Positions 47,801-56,785 of a DNA stretch of 64,000 nt are shown one piece after another. The position numbers and the translations under genes are program-made. Positions within the stretch are counted from its first letter, which is position 1. Each line of letters starts with the position of its first letter. Origin of the DNA: Dyadobacter chenhuakuii (GTDB lineage: Bacteria > Bacteroidota > Bacteroidia > Cytophagales > Spirosomataceae); the NCBI RefSeq assembly GCF_023821985.2, contig NZ_CP098805.1, positions 5,633,001 to 5,697,000 of the forward strand, written 5' to 3'. Under the pieces are notes generated by a model. It had not been told where the DNA came from, ran no database searches, and saw nothing but the letters and a program-made list of their open reading frames with translations.

Positions 47801-48013
47801 GAGTGTTTGACCCGGGCGCGCATTAATGCTGTATTCGCCTTTATCATTGGATAGTGTTCCGGTACTAGTGCCGGCAATTCTGATTGATACGCCGGGAAGA
47901 AGTGACCCGTCGTCCTTGGAAGTAACCGTCCCGGTCACCTCCCTGCTTTGGGCGAAAGCCTGACTGCAGAGCAGCAGCAACCCTCCCAAGAAGAGTAGTA
48001 GATTTCGTTTCAT
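44858..48013 (-). CDS. SusC/RagA-family TonB-linked outer-membrane transporter
   Basis: 1051 residues: signal peptide to about 21 (QAFAQ), CarboxypepD_reg-like domain (about 22-110, VTGTVTSKDDGSLLPGVSI in part), TonB plug (KAQDIVQGKPISVAASLAGR in part) and a 22-strand-type barrel. It imports an unknown ligand with energy from TonB. It begins its operon, with a TTG-N19-TATTTTTA promoter at 48046-48075. Confidence 0.95.
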   Translation of the reverse strand: MKRNLLLFLGGLLLLCSQAFAQSREVTGTVTSKDDGSLLPGVSIRIAGTSTGTLSNDKGEYSINARPGQTLIFSFVGFLNQELKAPASGTLDVVLALDELALNEVVITAGGLTAQRRELGNQSTTVKAQDIVQGKPISVAASLAGRVPGLLVMGVSSGVNPNYRLVLRGNRSLTGNNQALVVIDNIISTNDILGNLNPEDIEDIQVLNGAGAAALYGSDASNGALIVTTKKGKSGVTQFKISNTTTLEKVSFLPQLQNGFGSGTTPDDVPSYTPYENQQYGPAYDGSMVDIGKPLQDGSIQRVPYSTKNFREDFWNTGVANQTDLSVTSGDEKGTFYLSAQYFDQKSTVPYDKYKRYSVRANVVRHIYKNLTASFNTNFIAGRTAQSSNTGAAYENLLMSPGQVDVTNYEDWQNNPYANPNGYFNEYYQNPYFTLSNNRWDQRNDYLQGNMELKWNPVKPLTFTYRVGMSGRNLSGKVYTGKFTYTDYTKSISGSSKTDIAGSVVDYAGFTTQFVNDFLAEFRTNLTPAFNLNVAVGTTVRENATKAMGVVANGLVIDGLYNIGNSLNPPIANEGNYKARQIGVYGEARLGFKEFLYLHVTGRNDWRSILAKENRSFFYPSADISFIASDAIPGLSNSEFLESLKFRAGYSQVGQVNLGNNRDFGPIPLNNLGAYSLSSTFSQAFGYPYTSGAGFVQDNVLVSANLKPEITTGIEGGIDFEFRPWNIGGGLTFYKTNTVDQTITVLIPNSTGFGSLRTNIGEVENKGIEATLHITPIKTASGLKVDLSANYTYNQNEVLSLSAQSNELSVGSSGTPAKVIAKVGSPFPLLQVTDYRRDDQGRIIVDPKTGYPSTDGTYHDVGITNPPHILGVNGGITFKKLRLNVLFEYRNGHYIYNSVSGGFDFSGAGVRTGWYNRDRFVIPNSSYQNAEGEYVENTNIAVRSGGADFWTDATRNRDIGRNFTNSAGFWKLREASIGYELPAGLLDKTKVIKGASVSIQGRNLFIWAPKSNLYTDPEYSSNGADNNAVGFTSLGQTPPARYFGGTLSLTF

Positions 48014-48045
48014 TAAGTTAGGTTTGTTATAAAAAAATGCTTGTG

Positions 48046-48075
48046 TAAAAATAATTATTGTTTAGACAATTGCAA
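48046..48075 (-). promoter_or_regulatory. Bacteroidota-type promoter of the first susC
   Basis: Minus strand: -33 TTG (48073-48075), spacer 19, -7 TATTTTTA (48046-48053), one base from TAnnTTTG. The same arrangement, with shared flanks AAAC..AATAATTATTTTT, precedes the second susC. Confidence 0.7.
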
Positions 48076-48201
48076 CCAATAACAACCCTTTTCTAGATTA
48101 AAATTTGTTCGTAAAGCGGTTTTTACTGAGAAAATTTTACAAATAGTATAATGTCCAGAATTTTAGGCATGTTTGCGGCTTATCTTGGCATTCAGGCATA
48201 A

Positions 48202-48228
48202 AAAAAGGGGACAAAATGTCCCCTTTTT
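48202..48228 (-). terminator. Terminator after the second SusC/D locus
   Basis: AAAAAGGGGACA/TGTCCCCTTTTT stem with an AAA loop; on the minus strand it is GC-stem plus T-run. It ends the 53.0-48.2 kb unit. Confidence 0.85.
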
Positions 48229-48248
48229 AATCGATGTCAATAAGTTAA

Positions 48249-49712
48249 TTAGAACTTATCCCACCATAATTTAGTCGTTACAAGGTCACCGCCGATTGCT
48301 GTTGCGGCCGATTCGCGGTTTGCACCGTTCAGCGTTTGCTCGTTGATCGGGTAGATCATTCTTACAGGGATAGCAAGGCCGGCAGGGGCGTTACCACCTG
48401 TTGGAGGAAGCAATTTTGGATAATCCAATCTTCTCCATTCAACCCATGATTCCCATCCTCTGTTGTACAATGCAAGCCATTTCTGGAAACCGATCTTTTC
48501 TTTCCAGTTAGTAGCAGCGGTTGCATAAGCTACTTTTGGTTGTGCAAGATATGCAGTTGTTGCAGCTGTAATTTCCGCAGCAGGAGTGCCGATGTTATCC
48601 AACCAGTATTCGATAGAAGCGCCAACACCTTTGTTATAATGTGTTGCAGCAGAACCGGTAATGAAGCCTCTTTCAACAGCCTCAGCCAGCAATAGTTCAA
48701 CTTCCGCATAATCCAGCAATATTCCTTCCAGATCCGGCTCGATAATGTTGTCACCTACGTGAGAGAAAGCGGAATATGTGTTAGAAAATCCATAAGCTCC
48801 ACCTACATATTCACCATCTTCGTTAGGAGTGAAAAACGCAGGAAGTCTTGGGTCTTTCAGTTCTTTTAAAGGATTCACTAGTGTAGCAGAAGCTACGAAA
48901 TCCTGACGGCTTGAATACAACGGGTTCAGGTTTTGAGCAATCACGTTGTAGTTAGGAGGCGTGCTGATGTATGGGAATGCAGCGTTGTCGTTGTTCGAAG
49001 TGAAAACATTCGGAGCAGCTTGTGCAACCAGTGTTTTCGCTTTTGCAGGATCGCTGTCCGCAATGATCATTGCCAGTTTCAGTTTCAATGAATTGCCGAA
49101 CTTAGCCCACTGAGCTTTGTTTCCTTCATAAAGCAGGTCGCCATCGCTAAATGGTGTACCCGGTGCAGTGAATTTTGGAATAGCAACGTCCAGACGAGCC
49201 AGCAAATCATCGTATACTGTTTTTGCATCATCATATTTAGGCAATACATTATCCGGGTTCAAAGATTCCGTGTAAGGAATGTTGCCGAAAGTGTTCACAA
49301 GTGCAGCCCAGGCCATCACTTCTACAACCTCGATCTGTGCCAATTGCACGTCTCTGTTTGCAGGAAGGATGAATTCGTCAGCATTCAGCAATCTGCGTGC
49401 TTCGTTCAAGTCCGAAATCACACCTTTGTAAAGTCCTTGCCAGAAAGCCTGAGGAACTGTACGCGCTGTTACATTGTAACGAGGCTCATCCAGATAAGTG
49501 GTTGTTGCCCACTGCTGTACGTATAAGCGATAGTTGTTTACGTTTACGTTAGGGCTGGTAAGTGTATCAGCAAGCCCTTTCAGTGCATTAGAGAACAAAG
49601 TTACCGGTGGCACCTCCGAAGGGCGCTTCTGGTCGACATTGTAGTCGTCCAAGCTGTCGACACAGGCGGTCATCAGCAGGATCGGGAGAAAGAAAATGAT
49701 TAATCTTTTCAT
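48249..49712 (-). CDS. SusD/RagB-family outer-membrane lipoprotein (second pair)
   Basis: 487 residues with lipobox LMTAC (about Cys17) and the SusD-like_2 pattern (VNTFGNIPYTESLNPDNVLPKY in part, LYEGNKAQWAKFGNSLKLKL in part). It pairs with the SusC 8 bp upstream. It is related in kind to the SusD at 43272-44846. Ligand unknown. Confidence 0.92.
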   Translation of the reverse strand: MKRLIIFFLPILLMTACVDSLDDYNVDQKRPSEVPPVTLFSNALKGLADTLTSPNVNVNNYRLYVQQWATTTYLDEPRYNVTARTVPQAFWQGLYKGVISDLNEARRLLNADEFILPANRDVQLAQIEVVEVMAWAALVNTFGNIPYTESLNPDNVLPKYDDAKTVYDDLLARLDVAIPKFTAPGTPFSDGDLLYEGNKAQWAKFGNSLKLKLAMIIADSDPAKAKTLVAQAAPNVFTSNNDNAAFPYISTPPNYNVIAQNLNPLYSSRQDFVASATLVNPLKELKDPRLPAFFTPNEDGEYVGGAYGFSNTYSAFSHVGDNIIEPDLEGILLDYAEVELLLAEAVERGFITGSAATHYNKGVGASIEYWLDNIGTPAAEITAATTAYLAQPKVAYATAATNWKEKIGFQKWLALYNRGWESWVEWRRLDYPKLLPPTGGNAPAGLAIPVRMIYPINEQTLNGANRESAATAIGGDLVTTKLWWDKF

Positions 49713-49720
49713 ACTATATT

Positions 49721-52700
49721 TTAGAAACGGAATTTAACATTGAAACCATAACTTCTTACAGCTGGATATGCACCACTCTGGTATCCACCAGCACCATTCA
49801 GCAAGCCTGAGCCCAAGCCTTCTTCCGGATCCTGATAGTCCATATTTTTGCTGATAATCCAAAGGTTACGTCCGATTACAGAAACGTCGATTCCTTTGAA
49901 AGCGCGTAGTTTGGAAACGAATTCTTGTGGAATAGAGTAAGTCAACGCAACTTCTCTCAGTTTAATGTAGCTCGCATCGTAGATGTACATGGCACGCGGA
50001 GGGTTGGTTGGGTAACCATATGCTGTATTTCCGTTACCATCTGAGTTTTCAGCTCTGATATCGTTAGGCGTTCCGTCAGCTTTTACACCTGGGAACAATA
50101 CACCACCCGGCTTGTCTGTAAGGCCCAGCTTGTTTCCTTTTGCGTCGTAGTTGTAAGCAGGATCTCTTTTAGGATTGCCAAGCTCGTTCAAGCCAGCAGT
50201 GTTAGGATAAAGACCTGTTCCTTCTCCATACCACTGATCCAGTGACCAAACATCTCCACCGTGGCGAATGTCAAGCAGGAAGCTCAGTGACAACGATTTA
50301 TATTTCAGGTTGTTGCTAAGACCACCGATCCAGTCTGGATTAGGGTTACCAATGATTTCAGCAGAACTTGCAGTTGCCTGGTAAGTACCGTTTGAGCGAA
50401 CCACTTTCTGGCCGTTGTCTTTATGGTAAACAAAGTTCGTACCGCGGATGATACCAAATGGCTGTCCCACAGCAGCATTAAGTGAAACTCCACCTTGCAA
50501 GCTGGCAACAGGTACGTTTTCTACACCTTCGTACAAGCTAACAACCTCGTTTCTGTTACGTGCAAAGTTTGCGCTCACCGTCCATGAGAAGTCAGGAGTT
50601 TTAACAGGCGTTACATAAGCAGAGATTTCGATACCCTTGTTCTGTACTTCTCCTGAGTTGATATACTTGAAAGCAAATCCTGTCGCAGATGAAACAGATA
50701 CAGGAAGAACCTGATCAAGTGTTTGTGAACGGTAATAGGTAAAGTTGAAACCTACGCGATCATTCAGGAATGCTGTTTCCAATCCGAATTCATAGCTTTT
50801 TGTACGCTCTGATTTCAGGTTAGGATTGTTTTTCGTGTTACGCAATGTAAAGTATGGAGTGGATCCGATACCGGTTGGTTTGTCATAAACATCCAAAACA
50901 CTTCCCCAGGGAGCATCATTACCAACTTCCGCGTAGTTAGCGCTCAACTTACCCATTGTCAACCAGTCGAATTTGAAACCTGGCAGGTTAGAGAAGTTGA
51001 AGTTGGCTCCTACCGCTGGGTAGAAGTAAGTGTTGTTGTCTTTCGGAAGCGTAGAAGATTTGTCTTGTCTTGCTGTAAGGTCAAGGTTAACAAGATCTTT
51101 GTAGCCAAAAGAAGCCTGTGCGTAGATACCATCCACACCAATGCGCTGATAAGTTTCAGACGGAGCTTCGATCGCGTTGATAGAGTTAAGCAGGGAATAA
51201 AGTCCTGGCACAACCATACCACCATTCGTTTTAGCTCTTAATGCGTTCAGCTTGGATCTGCGCATGCTTCCACCCGCCAAACCAGAGAAGTTGATATCCT
51301 TCGTAATTGCTTTGCGGAAATTAACGATAACGTCCAGGTTGGTTTCGTTGAAACCTCTGTTATAGCGGCTGTATTCCGCAGGGCTTGAACTGTTGAATGC
51401 GATTCTTTCCTCCTGGAAATCCTGTGTTCCGTTGTAAGCGAAACGACCTGTGATGTCAACCCATGGCGCCAGTTTGTAAATAGCCTGTGCGTATCCGAAG
51501 AAGTTGTCACGTGTATCGTTCGAGTAGTTCTGGTAGCGGGAGTAGTATGGGTTTTCAGAGTAGATAGGGCCGTTTGTATCAAATGGTCTTGTTGGGCTTG
51601 CCCAGTTCCATGTTACATTCTGCTCATTTCTGAAATACGCGTCTTTTTGCTCCAGAAGGTCAACATTTGTCTGGAACCACTGTCTGAACTGCTGGTTAGG
51701 GTTTTTACCATCATAACCTGTTCCGTAGCGACCAAGACCTTTGATCTGCGAGTAGTTAGCGTTAGCCTGAACCGTCAGTTTTTTAGTCAGGTCGAAGCTT
51801 GCTGAGAAGTTGAAAAGGTTTTTGCCCAACTTACTGTTTGGAAGCACACCTTTCTCATCATTTCTTGTATAACCAACTTTGAAAGTTGTGTTATCACCTC
51901 CACCAGTGATGCTTACGCTTTGGTTGGAGTTTACACCTGTTTCATAAAATGCGTCCGGTCCGTTTGCAGCAGCAACCCATGGCGTCATTTTCTGGTAGTT
52001 TGGTGAGCTAGGGTCAAGTGCATCCCACTGATAAACCATCACGCTAGGATCAAACTTGGGACCGAAAGAAGCATCCGCATCAAACAATGTGATGTTTCCT
52101 TCTCCTGAACCCAGGTTACCGCGGTAAAAACGGGTTTTTGCGCGGTCACCATCATATCCTGCACCATATTCTTTCTGATACTTCACAAAAGTTGTTTTGT
52201 CGATCTTACCCCAGGTAACACCGCTGTTCACAACTACGTCGAAGCTGTTTTTACGTCCTTGTTTGGTTGTGATCAAAATCACCCCGTTGGATGCGCGTGA
52301 ACCGTACAATGCAGTTGCAGCAGCACCTTTCAAAACGTTTACAGAAGCAATGTTGTCAGGGTTGATATCCGCTGCGGCGTTACCGTAGTCAGTTCCTGCA
52401 CGTCCTGTTTGCTGATCGGAAGTGTTTGTGTTGGCATTGGAAACGGGCACACCGTCGATAACCCAAAGAGCCTGGTTATTACCGGTAATGGACTTAAAAC
52501 CACGGATAACCGCGCTGGTCGATCCACCCATGTTATTGTTTGTTTTAATGTCCAGACCGGCCACTTTACCCGCCAGTGCGTTCATTACGCTTGGGTTACG
52601 CGCCTGCGTGATTTGCTCAGCGTTAACCTGCTGCGCTGCGTACACCAGTTCATTTCTTTTTCTTTCCTGGCCTAATGCCGTTACAACCACTTCTTGCAAC

Positions 52701-52999
52701 TGGCTTACATCATTCTTAAGCGAAACATTAATGGTTGTCTGGCTTCCCACAGCGGCTTCCTGAGTCTGAAAACCGATAAAGCTAAATACCAGCGTCGAAT
52801 TCGATTCAGCATTGATCGAGAATTCTCCCTGGGCATTGGTGGTAGTACCGCGATTAGTACCTTTCAAAGAAATGTTCACGCCTGGCAGTGCGGAGCCATC
52901 TTCGGCGCTGACTTTACCAGTCACGGCGCGATCCTGGGCGAATACCTGTGCCGTCAATAGCATCAAGCATCCCAGTAGGGTTAATAGAGTCTTCCTCAT
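49721..52999 (-). CDS. SusC/RagA-family TonB-linked outer-membrane transporter (second)
   Basis: 1092 residues from Met at 52999 (MRKTLLTLLGCLMLLTAQVFAQ in part). An upstream frame to 53044 lies over the promoter, so it is rejected. Signal peptide, CarboxypepD_reg-like domain (AVTGKVSAEDGSALPGVNIS in part), plug (ITQARNPSVMNALAGKVAGL in part) and barrel. It begins its operon with a TTG-N19-TATTTTTG promoter. The divergent neighbour is an exported M20 peptidase, which may share the substrate route. Confidence 0.95.
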   Translation of the reverse strand: MRKTLLTLLGCLMLLTAQVFAQDRAVTGKVSAEDGSALPGVNISLKGTNRGTTTNAQGEFSINAESNSTLVFSFIGFQTQEAAVGSQTTINVSLKNDVSQLQEVVVTALGQERKRNELVYAAQQVNAEQITQARNPSVMNALAGKVAGLDIKTNNNMGGSTSAVIRGFKSITGNNQALWVIDGVPVSNANTNTSDQQTGRAGTDYGNAAADINPDNIASVNVLKGAAATALYGSRASNGVILITTKQGRKNSFDVVVNSGVTWGKIDKTTFVKYQKEYGAGYDGDRAKTRFYRGNLGSGEGNITLFDADASFGPKFDPSVMVYQWDALDPSSPNYQKMTPWVAAANGPDAFYETGVNSNQSVSITGGGDNTTFKVGYTRNDEKGVLPNSKLGKNLFNFSASFDLTKKLTVQANANYSQIKGLGRYGTGYDGKNPNQQFRQWFQTNVDLLEQKDAYFRNEQNVTWNWASPTRPFDTNGPIYSENPYYSRYQNYSNDTRDNFFGYAQAIYKLAPWVDITGRFAYNGTQDFQEERIAFNSSSPAEYSRYNRGFNETNLDVIVNFRKAITKDINFSGLAGGSMRRSKLNALRAKTNGGMVVPGLYSLLNSINAIEAPSETYQRIGVDGIYAQASFGYKDLVNLDLTARQDKSSTLPKDNNTYFYPAVGANFNFSNLPGFKFDWLTMGKLSANYAEVGNDAPWGSVLDVYDKPTGIGSTPYFTLRNTKNNPNLKSERTKSYEFGLETAFLNDRVGFNFTYYRSQTLDQVLPVSVSSATGFAFKYINSGEVQNKGIEISAYVTPVKTPDFSWTVSANFARNRNEVVSLYEGVENVPVASLQGGVSLNAAVGQPFGIIRGTNFVYHKDNGQKVVRSNGTYQATASSAEIIGNPNPDWIGGLSNNLKYKSLSLSFLLDIRHGGDVWSLDQWYGEGTGLYPNTAGLNELGNPKRDPAYNYDAKGNKLGLTDKPGGVLFPGVKADGTPNDIRAENSDGNGNTAYGYPTNPPRAMYIYDASYIKLREVALTYSIPQEFVSKLRAFKGIDVSVIGRNLWIISKNMDYQDPEEGLGSGLLNGAGGYQSGAYPAVRSYGFNVKFRF

Positions 53000-53428
53000 A
53001 CGTGTTAAAAGAGTTAGAATTGTTATGTTAACATAATGTTGCAAAAATAATTATTAGTTTAACCATTACAACCTTTTAATTGCAATTTTTCAAAATAAAC
53101 TTTGGTATCCACTGTGTTTTTGACAAATATTATACCTGGAATAGCGCATTTTTTGCCATTTTTTAAATGTTTGATTTATGTGAAAAACCAGTTACTATTA
53201 TATATTTGTTAACAATATGGTGCTTTTATTAACTTTTTCGTATCATTACCGGTCAGCAGTTTTAAGATTAATAAATAGCAAACTAATTTGACGCTAGGGT
53301 TATACGTTTGTCTTAACAAGAATGAATCTAAATTATTTATTTTTAGAATTTATTCGTTCCAAGCCGTTAACTAAATTCTTTTTATTTTGGATTATTCTAA
53401 TAATTGAAAATATCTCAACCTTTCATTT
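53000..53428. other. Divergent intergenic region between susC and the M20 gene
   Basis: About 430 bp, AT-rich, no coding ORF or RNA gene. It holds the susC promoter at 53042-53071. I see no clear TAnnTTTG site for the plus-strand M20 gene; TATTTTG near 53389 is one base short. Sequence near 53127 on the minus strand (TAATATTTGTC) resembles one near 48145 upstream of the other susC. Confidence 0.5.
53042..53071 (-). promoter_or_regulatory. Bacteroidota-type promoter of the second susC
   Basis: Minus strand: -33 TTG (53069-53071), spacer 19, -7 TATTTTTG (53042-53049), an exact TAnnTTTG. Transcription would start about 53035, giving a leader of about 36 nt. Confidence 0.75.
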
Positions 53429-54757
53429 ATGCTAAGAACACTACTTTCCATCGCTCTTATCATCTCTGTTCTGCAAGCCCATGCGCAGTCTAATTTATCG
53501 GCCTCTATTGATCAGAAGGCACAATCGCTGGAAAAAAAGCTGGTGGAATGGCGCCGGGATTTTCATGAAAATCCGGAGCTGGGCAACCGGGAGTTTAAAA
53601 CCGCTGAGAAAGTGGCAAACCACTTGAAACAATTGGGAATAGAAGTGACGACTGGCATAGCGCATACGGGTGTTGTGGGGCTTCTGAAAGGTGGGAAACC
53701 AGGTCCTGTGGTAGCATTGCGGGCGGATATGGACGGACTGCCTGTCACCGAGCGTGTGGATGTGCCATTCAAATCGAAGGTTATGGTCGATTACAATGGC
53801 CAGAAAACAGGCGTCATGCACGCATGCGGGCACGATACACACGTGGCGATCCTGATGGGTGTTGCCGAAGTCCTTGCCGGGATGAAAAATGACATTCCAG
53901 GGACGATCAAATTTATATTTCAGCCAGCCGAAGAAGGCGCGCCGGAAGGCGAGGAGGGTGGTGCCAAGCTGATGGTTAAAGAGGGTGTTCTTGACAATCC
54001 GGCCGTTGAAGCGATCTTCGGGCTTCATATTGATGCGCTGATAGAAGTCGGCAAAATCGCTTACAAGCCGGGAGCAACCATGGCGGCGGTTGATTTTTTC
54101 AGCATTGATGTAACAGGAAAGCAAACACACGGCGCCTATCCATGGTCCGGAATAGATCCGATCGTTACTTCTTCACAGATCATCATGGGTTTGCAGACGA
54201 TTGTAAGCCGCAACCTGAATCTAACGCAGGCACCCGCCGTGGTAACTGTTGGCGCGGTCAATGGTGGCATCCGGCAGAATATTATTCCGGAAAGTGTCAA
54301 AATGATCGGCACGGTCCGCACGTTCGACGAAGGTATGCATATGTATGTGCACAAGCGGATGAATGAGATTGCAACCAACATTGCAGAAAGTGCAGGCGCA
54401 ACGGCCAAGGTGAACATTAATGTCATGTATCCGGTCACATTCAATAATGAAGCATTGACGGCGAAGATGATCGGGACTTTGGAAAATGTAGCCGGAAAAA
54501 ACAATGTGAACTTAATCCCGGCCAAAACCGGCGCGGAAGATTTCTCCTATTTTCAGCAAAAAGTCCCCGGATTCTTCTTTTTCCTGGGCGGTATGCCGAA
54601 GGGAAAGGCCGTAGAGCAAGCTGCGCCGCACCATACGCCCGACTTTTATGTGGATGAGAGCAGTCTTGTACTGGGCGTGCGCTCGCTAAGCCGCTTGGCA
54701 ACAGATTATTTGCAAATGGCCAAATCAAGTGATGTTAAGAAAGGAAAAAGCAAGTAA
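53429..54757 (+). CDS. Exported M20-family amidohydrolase/metallopeptidase
   Basis: 442 residues with a signal peptide (about 1-20, AHAQ). HACGHDTHVAIL (about 131-142) and EEGAPEGEEGG (about 172-182) give the zinc ligands. It has the dimerisation domain and a C-terminal His in AAPHHTPDFYVDE. Related to hippurate/IAA-amino-acid hydrolases, so it cleaves N-acyl or peptide amides. It is exported, divergent from susC, and may process material for that uptake system. Substrate unknown. Confidence 0.92.
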   Translation: MLRTLLSIALIISVLQAHAQSNLSASIDQKAQSLEKKLVEWRRDFHENPELGNREFKTAEKVANHLKQLGIEVTTGIAHTGVVGLLKGGKPGPVVALRADMDGLPVTERVDVPFKSKVMVDYNGQKTGVMHACGHDTHVAILMGVAEVLAGMKNDIPGTIKFIFQPAEEGAPEGEEGGAKLMVKEGVLDNPAVEAIFGLHIDALIEVGKIAYKPGATMAAVDFFSIDVTGKQTHGAYPWSGIDPIVTSSQIIMGLQTIVSRNLNLTQAPAVVTVGAVNGGIRQNIIPESVKMIGTVRTFDEGMHMYVHKRMNEIATNIAESAGATAKVNINVMYPVTFNNEALTAKMIGTLENVAGKNNVNLIPAKTGAEDFSYFQQKVPGFFFFLGGMPKGKAVEQAAPHHTPDFYVDESSLVLGVRSLSRLATDYLQMAKSSDVKKGKSK

Positions 54758-54762
54758 ACACC

Positions 54763-55563
54763 TTATTCCGGAATGTTCTTGCGGACCTGATCAAAAAGCA
54801 GATTTGGTAAAAAACGCTTTAAATAAATAGCGGCCACTTCTTTGAAACCACCGATATAGATTTCCTTTTTGTCCTTTTTAACTGCGTCGAGAATTCTGCG
54901 TGCACATTCTTCTGCGGGAATTCCTTTCGCCTGATTGGAATCCATTTTGCCGAATTTACTCCCCGAAGCATCCATCGCATTCAGCGAAATATTGGTGCGG
55001 ATATAGCCCGGGCAAACCGTCGTCACCTTAATGTTATCACTGTAACCCTCAGCCCTGAGCGAGTCGTAAAAGCCATGTAATGCATGTTTGGCAGCATTAT
55101 AACCCGATCTCATAATCGTCCCTATTTTTCCGGCAACGCTACTGATCACAATGAAATGCCCGCTTTTTTGCTTGATCATATAAGGCAAAACGGCCTTAGT
55201 CAGGGCCACCGTACTAAAAAAGTTCACATTCATCAGTTTCTGATAAACATCCAGCGCTGTATCGTTGACATAGGAACGCTGGCTAACCCCTGCATTGTGA
55301 ACCATTACGTCTATCCGTCCGAAATGCGCAATTACTTGTTCAGCTGCGCCTTGCGCCTTGTCAAACTGGGTTACGTCCATAGGAAGCACCAGAACGGATG
55401 TTTCTGGTAGGCCTGTTATTTCTTTCACCCTCCGGAGCTCGTCTTCGCGCCTTGCCGTGAGCACAAGCCTGGCGCCTTCTTTTGCAAATGCAAGCGCCAT
55501 AGCCTCTCCGATTCCCGACGATGCGCCCGTTATCCAGACAACCTTATTATTAAATGTATCCAT
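54763..55563 (-). CDS. Short-chain dehydrogenase/reductase
   Basis: 266 residues of the classical SDR family. Rossmann glycine motif TGASSGIG (about 12-19), NAG (NNAG-like HNAG, about 91-94), catalytic Ser (VISSVAGK) and YNAAK (Tyr-x-x-x-Lys, about 159-163). It uses NAD(P)H on an unknown carbonyl or alcohol. It starts 6 bp after the ldcA stop and is probably last in the TA-ldcA-SDR run. Confidence 0.93.
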   Translation of the reverse strand: MDTFNNKVVWITGASSGIGEAMALAFAKEGARLVLTARREDELRRVKEITGLPETSVLVLPMDVTQFDKAQGAAEQVIAHFGRIDVMVHNAGVSQRSYVNDTALDVYQKLMNVNFFSTVALTKAVLPYMIKQKSGHFIVISSVAGKIGTIMRSGYNAAKHALHGFYDSLRAEGYSDNIKVTTVCPGYIRTNISLNAMDASGSKFGKMDSNQAKGIPAEECARRILDAVKKDKKEIYIGGFKEVAAIYLKRFLPNLLFDQVRKNIPE

Positions 55564-55569
55564 GAATGA

Positions 55570-56517
55570 TCAGAATGCGGAATTTTCGAATTGGAAGGAA
55601 ACTCCCTCACTTGTGACATTGAGAACAGCCTCCATACCAACGCCCATCGCACGATTATCGCCGACATGACCCACAGGGAAATTGAAACAAACCGGATAAT
55701 CGAACCCAGCAATGTGTTCTTGAATAATTTCGTAATATGTTTTACCGAATGTCGGATTAGTATTGTCCTTCATATCAGAGAATTGCCCGACGATTAAGCC
55801 AGCCAGTTTATCGAATTTACCAGCCCGTTTCATCTGGATCATCATGCGGTCCAGGTTGTAGAGATATTCGTTAATGTCTTCAATAAAGAGGATTTTTCCA
55901 TCCGTATCCACATCGGTTTGCGAGCCGATCAAATGCGCTAAAATGCACAGATTACCACCGACAACCTGCCCGTTAGCGATTCCTGCTTGATTTAAAGGAT
56001 GGATATCAATCTTATAATGAGGCATTTCGCCGAACAGCATTTGCCGGAGTGACTCTTTCGCCAATTCCGCCCCGTCCGTCGTAATAGACTTGCCCATGGG
56101 CGCATGCAGGCTCGCATAACCCAGGTCAAATATCTGGGAAAGGATCACAGTCAGGTCACTGAATCCCACAACCCATTTCGGATTTTTAAGAAATTGATCA
56201 AAATTAAGCTGATCCACGATCCGGGAGCAGCCATAACCGCCACGGGCAGCAATCACAGCCTTAATAGAAGGATCATCCAGCATCGCCTGCAAATCAGCAA
56301 GACGCACGGCATCCGGCGCAGAAAACTGGTTCGAAGCCGTTTTTAAAGTCTCTCCTTCCACCACTTCAAGCCCCCATTCGTCTCGAAAAACAGCGATCCC
56401 CGGCAAAAGGTCATCATAATTCAAAACACTAGCCGGCGCCACAATGCCAATCTTATCACCGGGTTTGAGGAAAGGAGGGAGGTTGATTTTGTTCATTAAA
56501 TAAATGCTAGGGTTCAT
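55570..56517 (-). CDS. LD-carboxypeptidase (peptidase family S66)
   Basis: 315 residues. It trims the terminal D-Ala from muropeptide tetrapeptides in peptidoglycan recycling. S66 catalytic triad seen as Ser120 (VGFSDLT), Glu213 (FIEDINEY) and His284 (PVGHVGDN). The first ATG, 56517, overlaps the toxin stop by 11 bp (ATGAACCCTAG), suggesting coupling; an inner Met at 56496 is possible. No signal peptide, so cytoplasmic. Confidence 0.9.
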   Translation of the reverse strand: MNPSIYLMNKINLPPFLKPGDKIGIVAPASVLNYDDLLPGIAVFRDEWGLEVVEGETLKTASNQFSAPDAVRLADLQAMLDDPSIKAVIAARGGYGCSRIVDQLNFDQFLKNPKWVVGFSDLTVILSQIFDLGYASLHAPMGKSITTDGAELAKESLRQMLFGEMPHYKIDIHPLNQAGIANGQVVGGNLCILAHLIGSQTDVDTDGKILFIEDINEYLYNLDRMMIQMKRAGKFDKLAGLIVGQFSDMKDNTNPTFGKTYYEIIQEHIAGFDYPVCFNFPVGHVGDNRAMGVGMEAVLNVTSEGVSFQFENSAF

Positions 56518-56785
56518 AATGACCCTTCATGGAGATAATGAAAACCGTATGGTCTTCGATTCTGTAAATGATTCTGTGTTCTTGATCTATTCGTCTGGAA
56601 TATTTGCCTGCCAGACTGTATTTCAGCAGCTCAGGTTTTCCGATTCCGGAAGCCGGCGTTTCTCTGATCGACTGGATCAACTTTTCGATTCTCTTAATGT
56701 GCGTTTTCCGGCCAGATTTATGCCAGAATTCTAAGTGTTGCAGAGCGAGATCGGTAAACTTTATTTTGAAGTTACCAGATCCCAT
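56507..56785 (-). CDS. YoeB/Txe-family toxin (ribosome-dependent mRNA interferase type)
   Basis: 92 residues with the YoeB residues in register: Glu52 (GKPELLK), Arg71 (EHRIIY), and C-terminal His89-Tyr90 (GHYEP). In E. coli YoeB E46, R65, H83 and Y84 are catalytic. Family toxins cleave mRNA on the ribosome. It overlaps the antitoxin by 25 bp. Two extra residues (EP) follow the HY, which is normally terminal or nearly so. Confidence 0.92.
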   Translation of the reverse strand: MGSGNFKIKFTDLALQHLEFWHKSGRKTHIKRIEKLIQSIRETPASGIGKPELLKYSLAGKYSRRIDQEHRIIYRIEDHTVFIISMKGHYEP

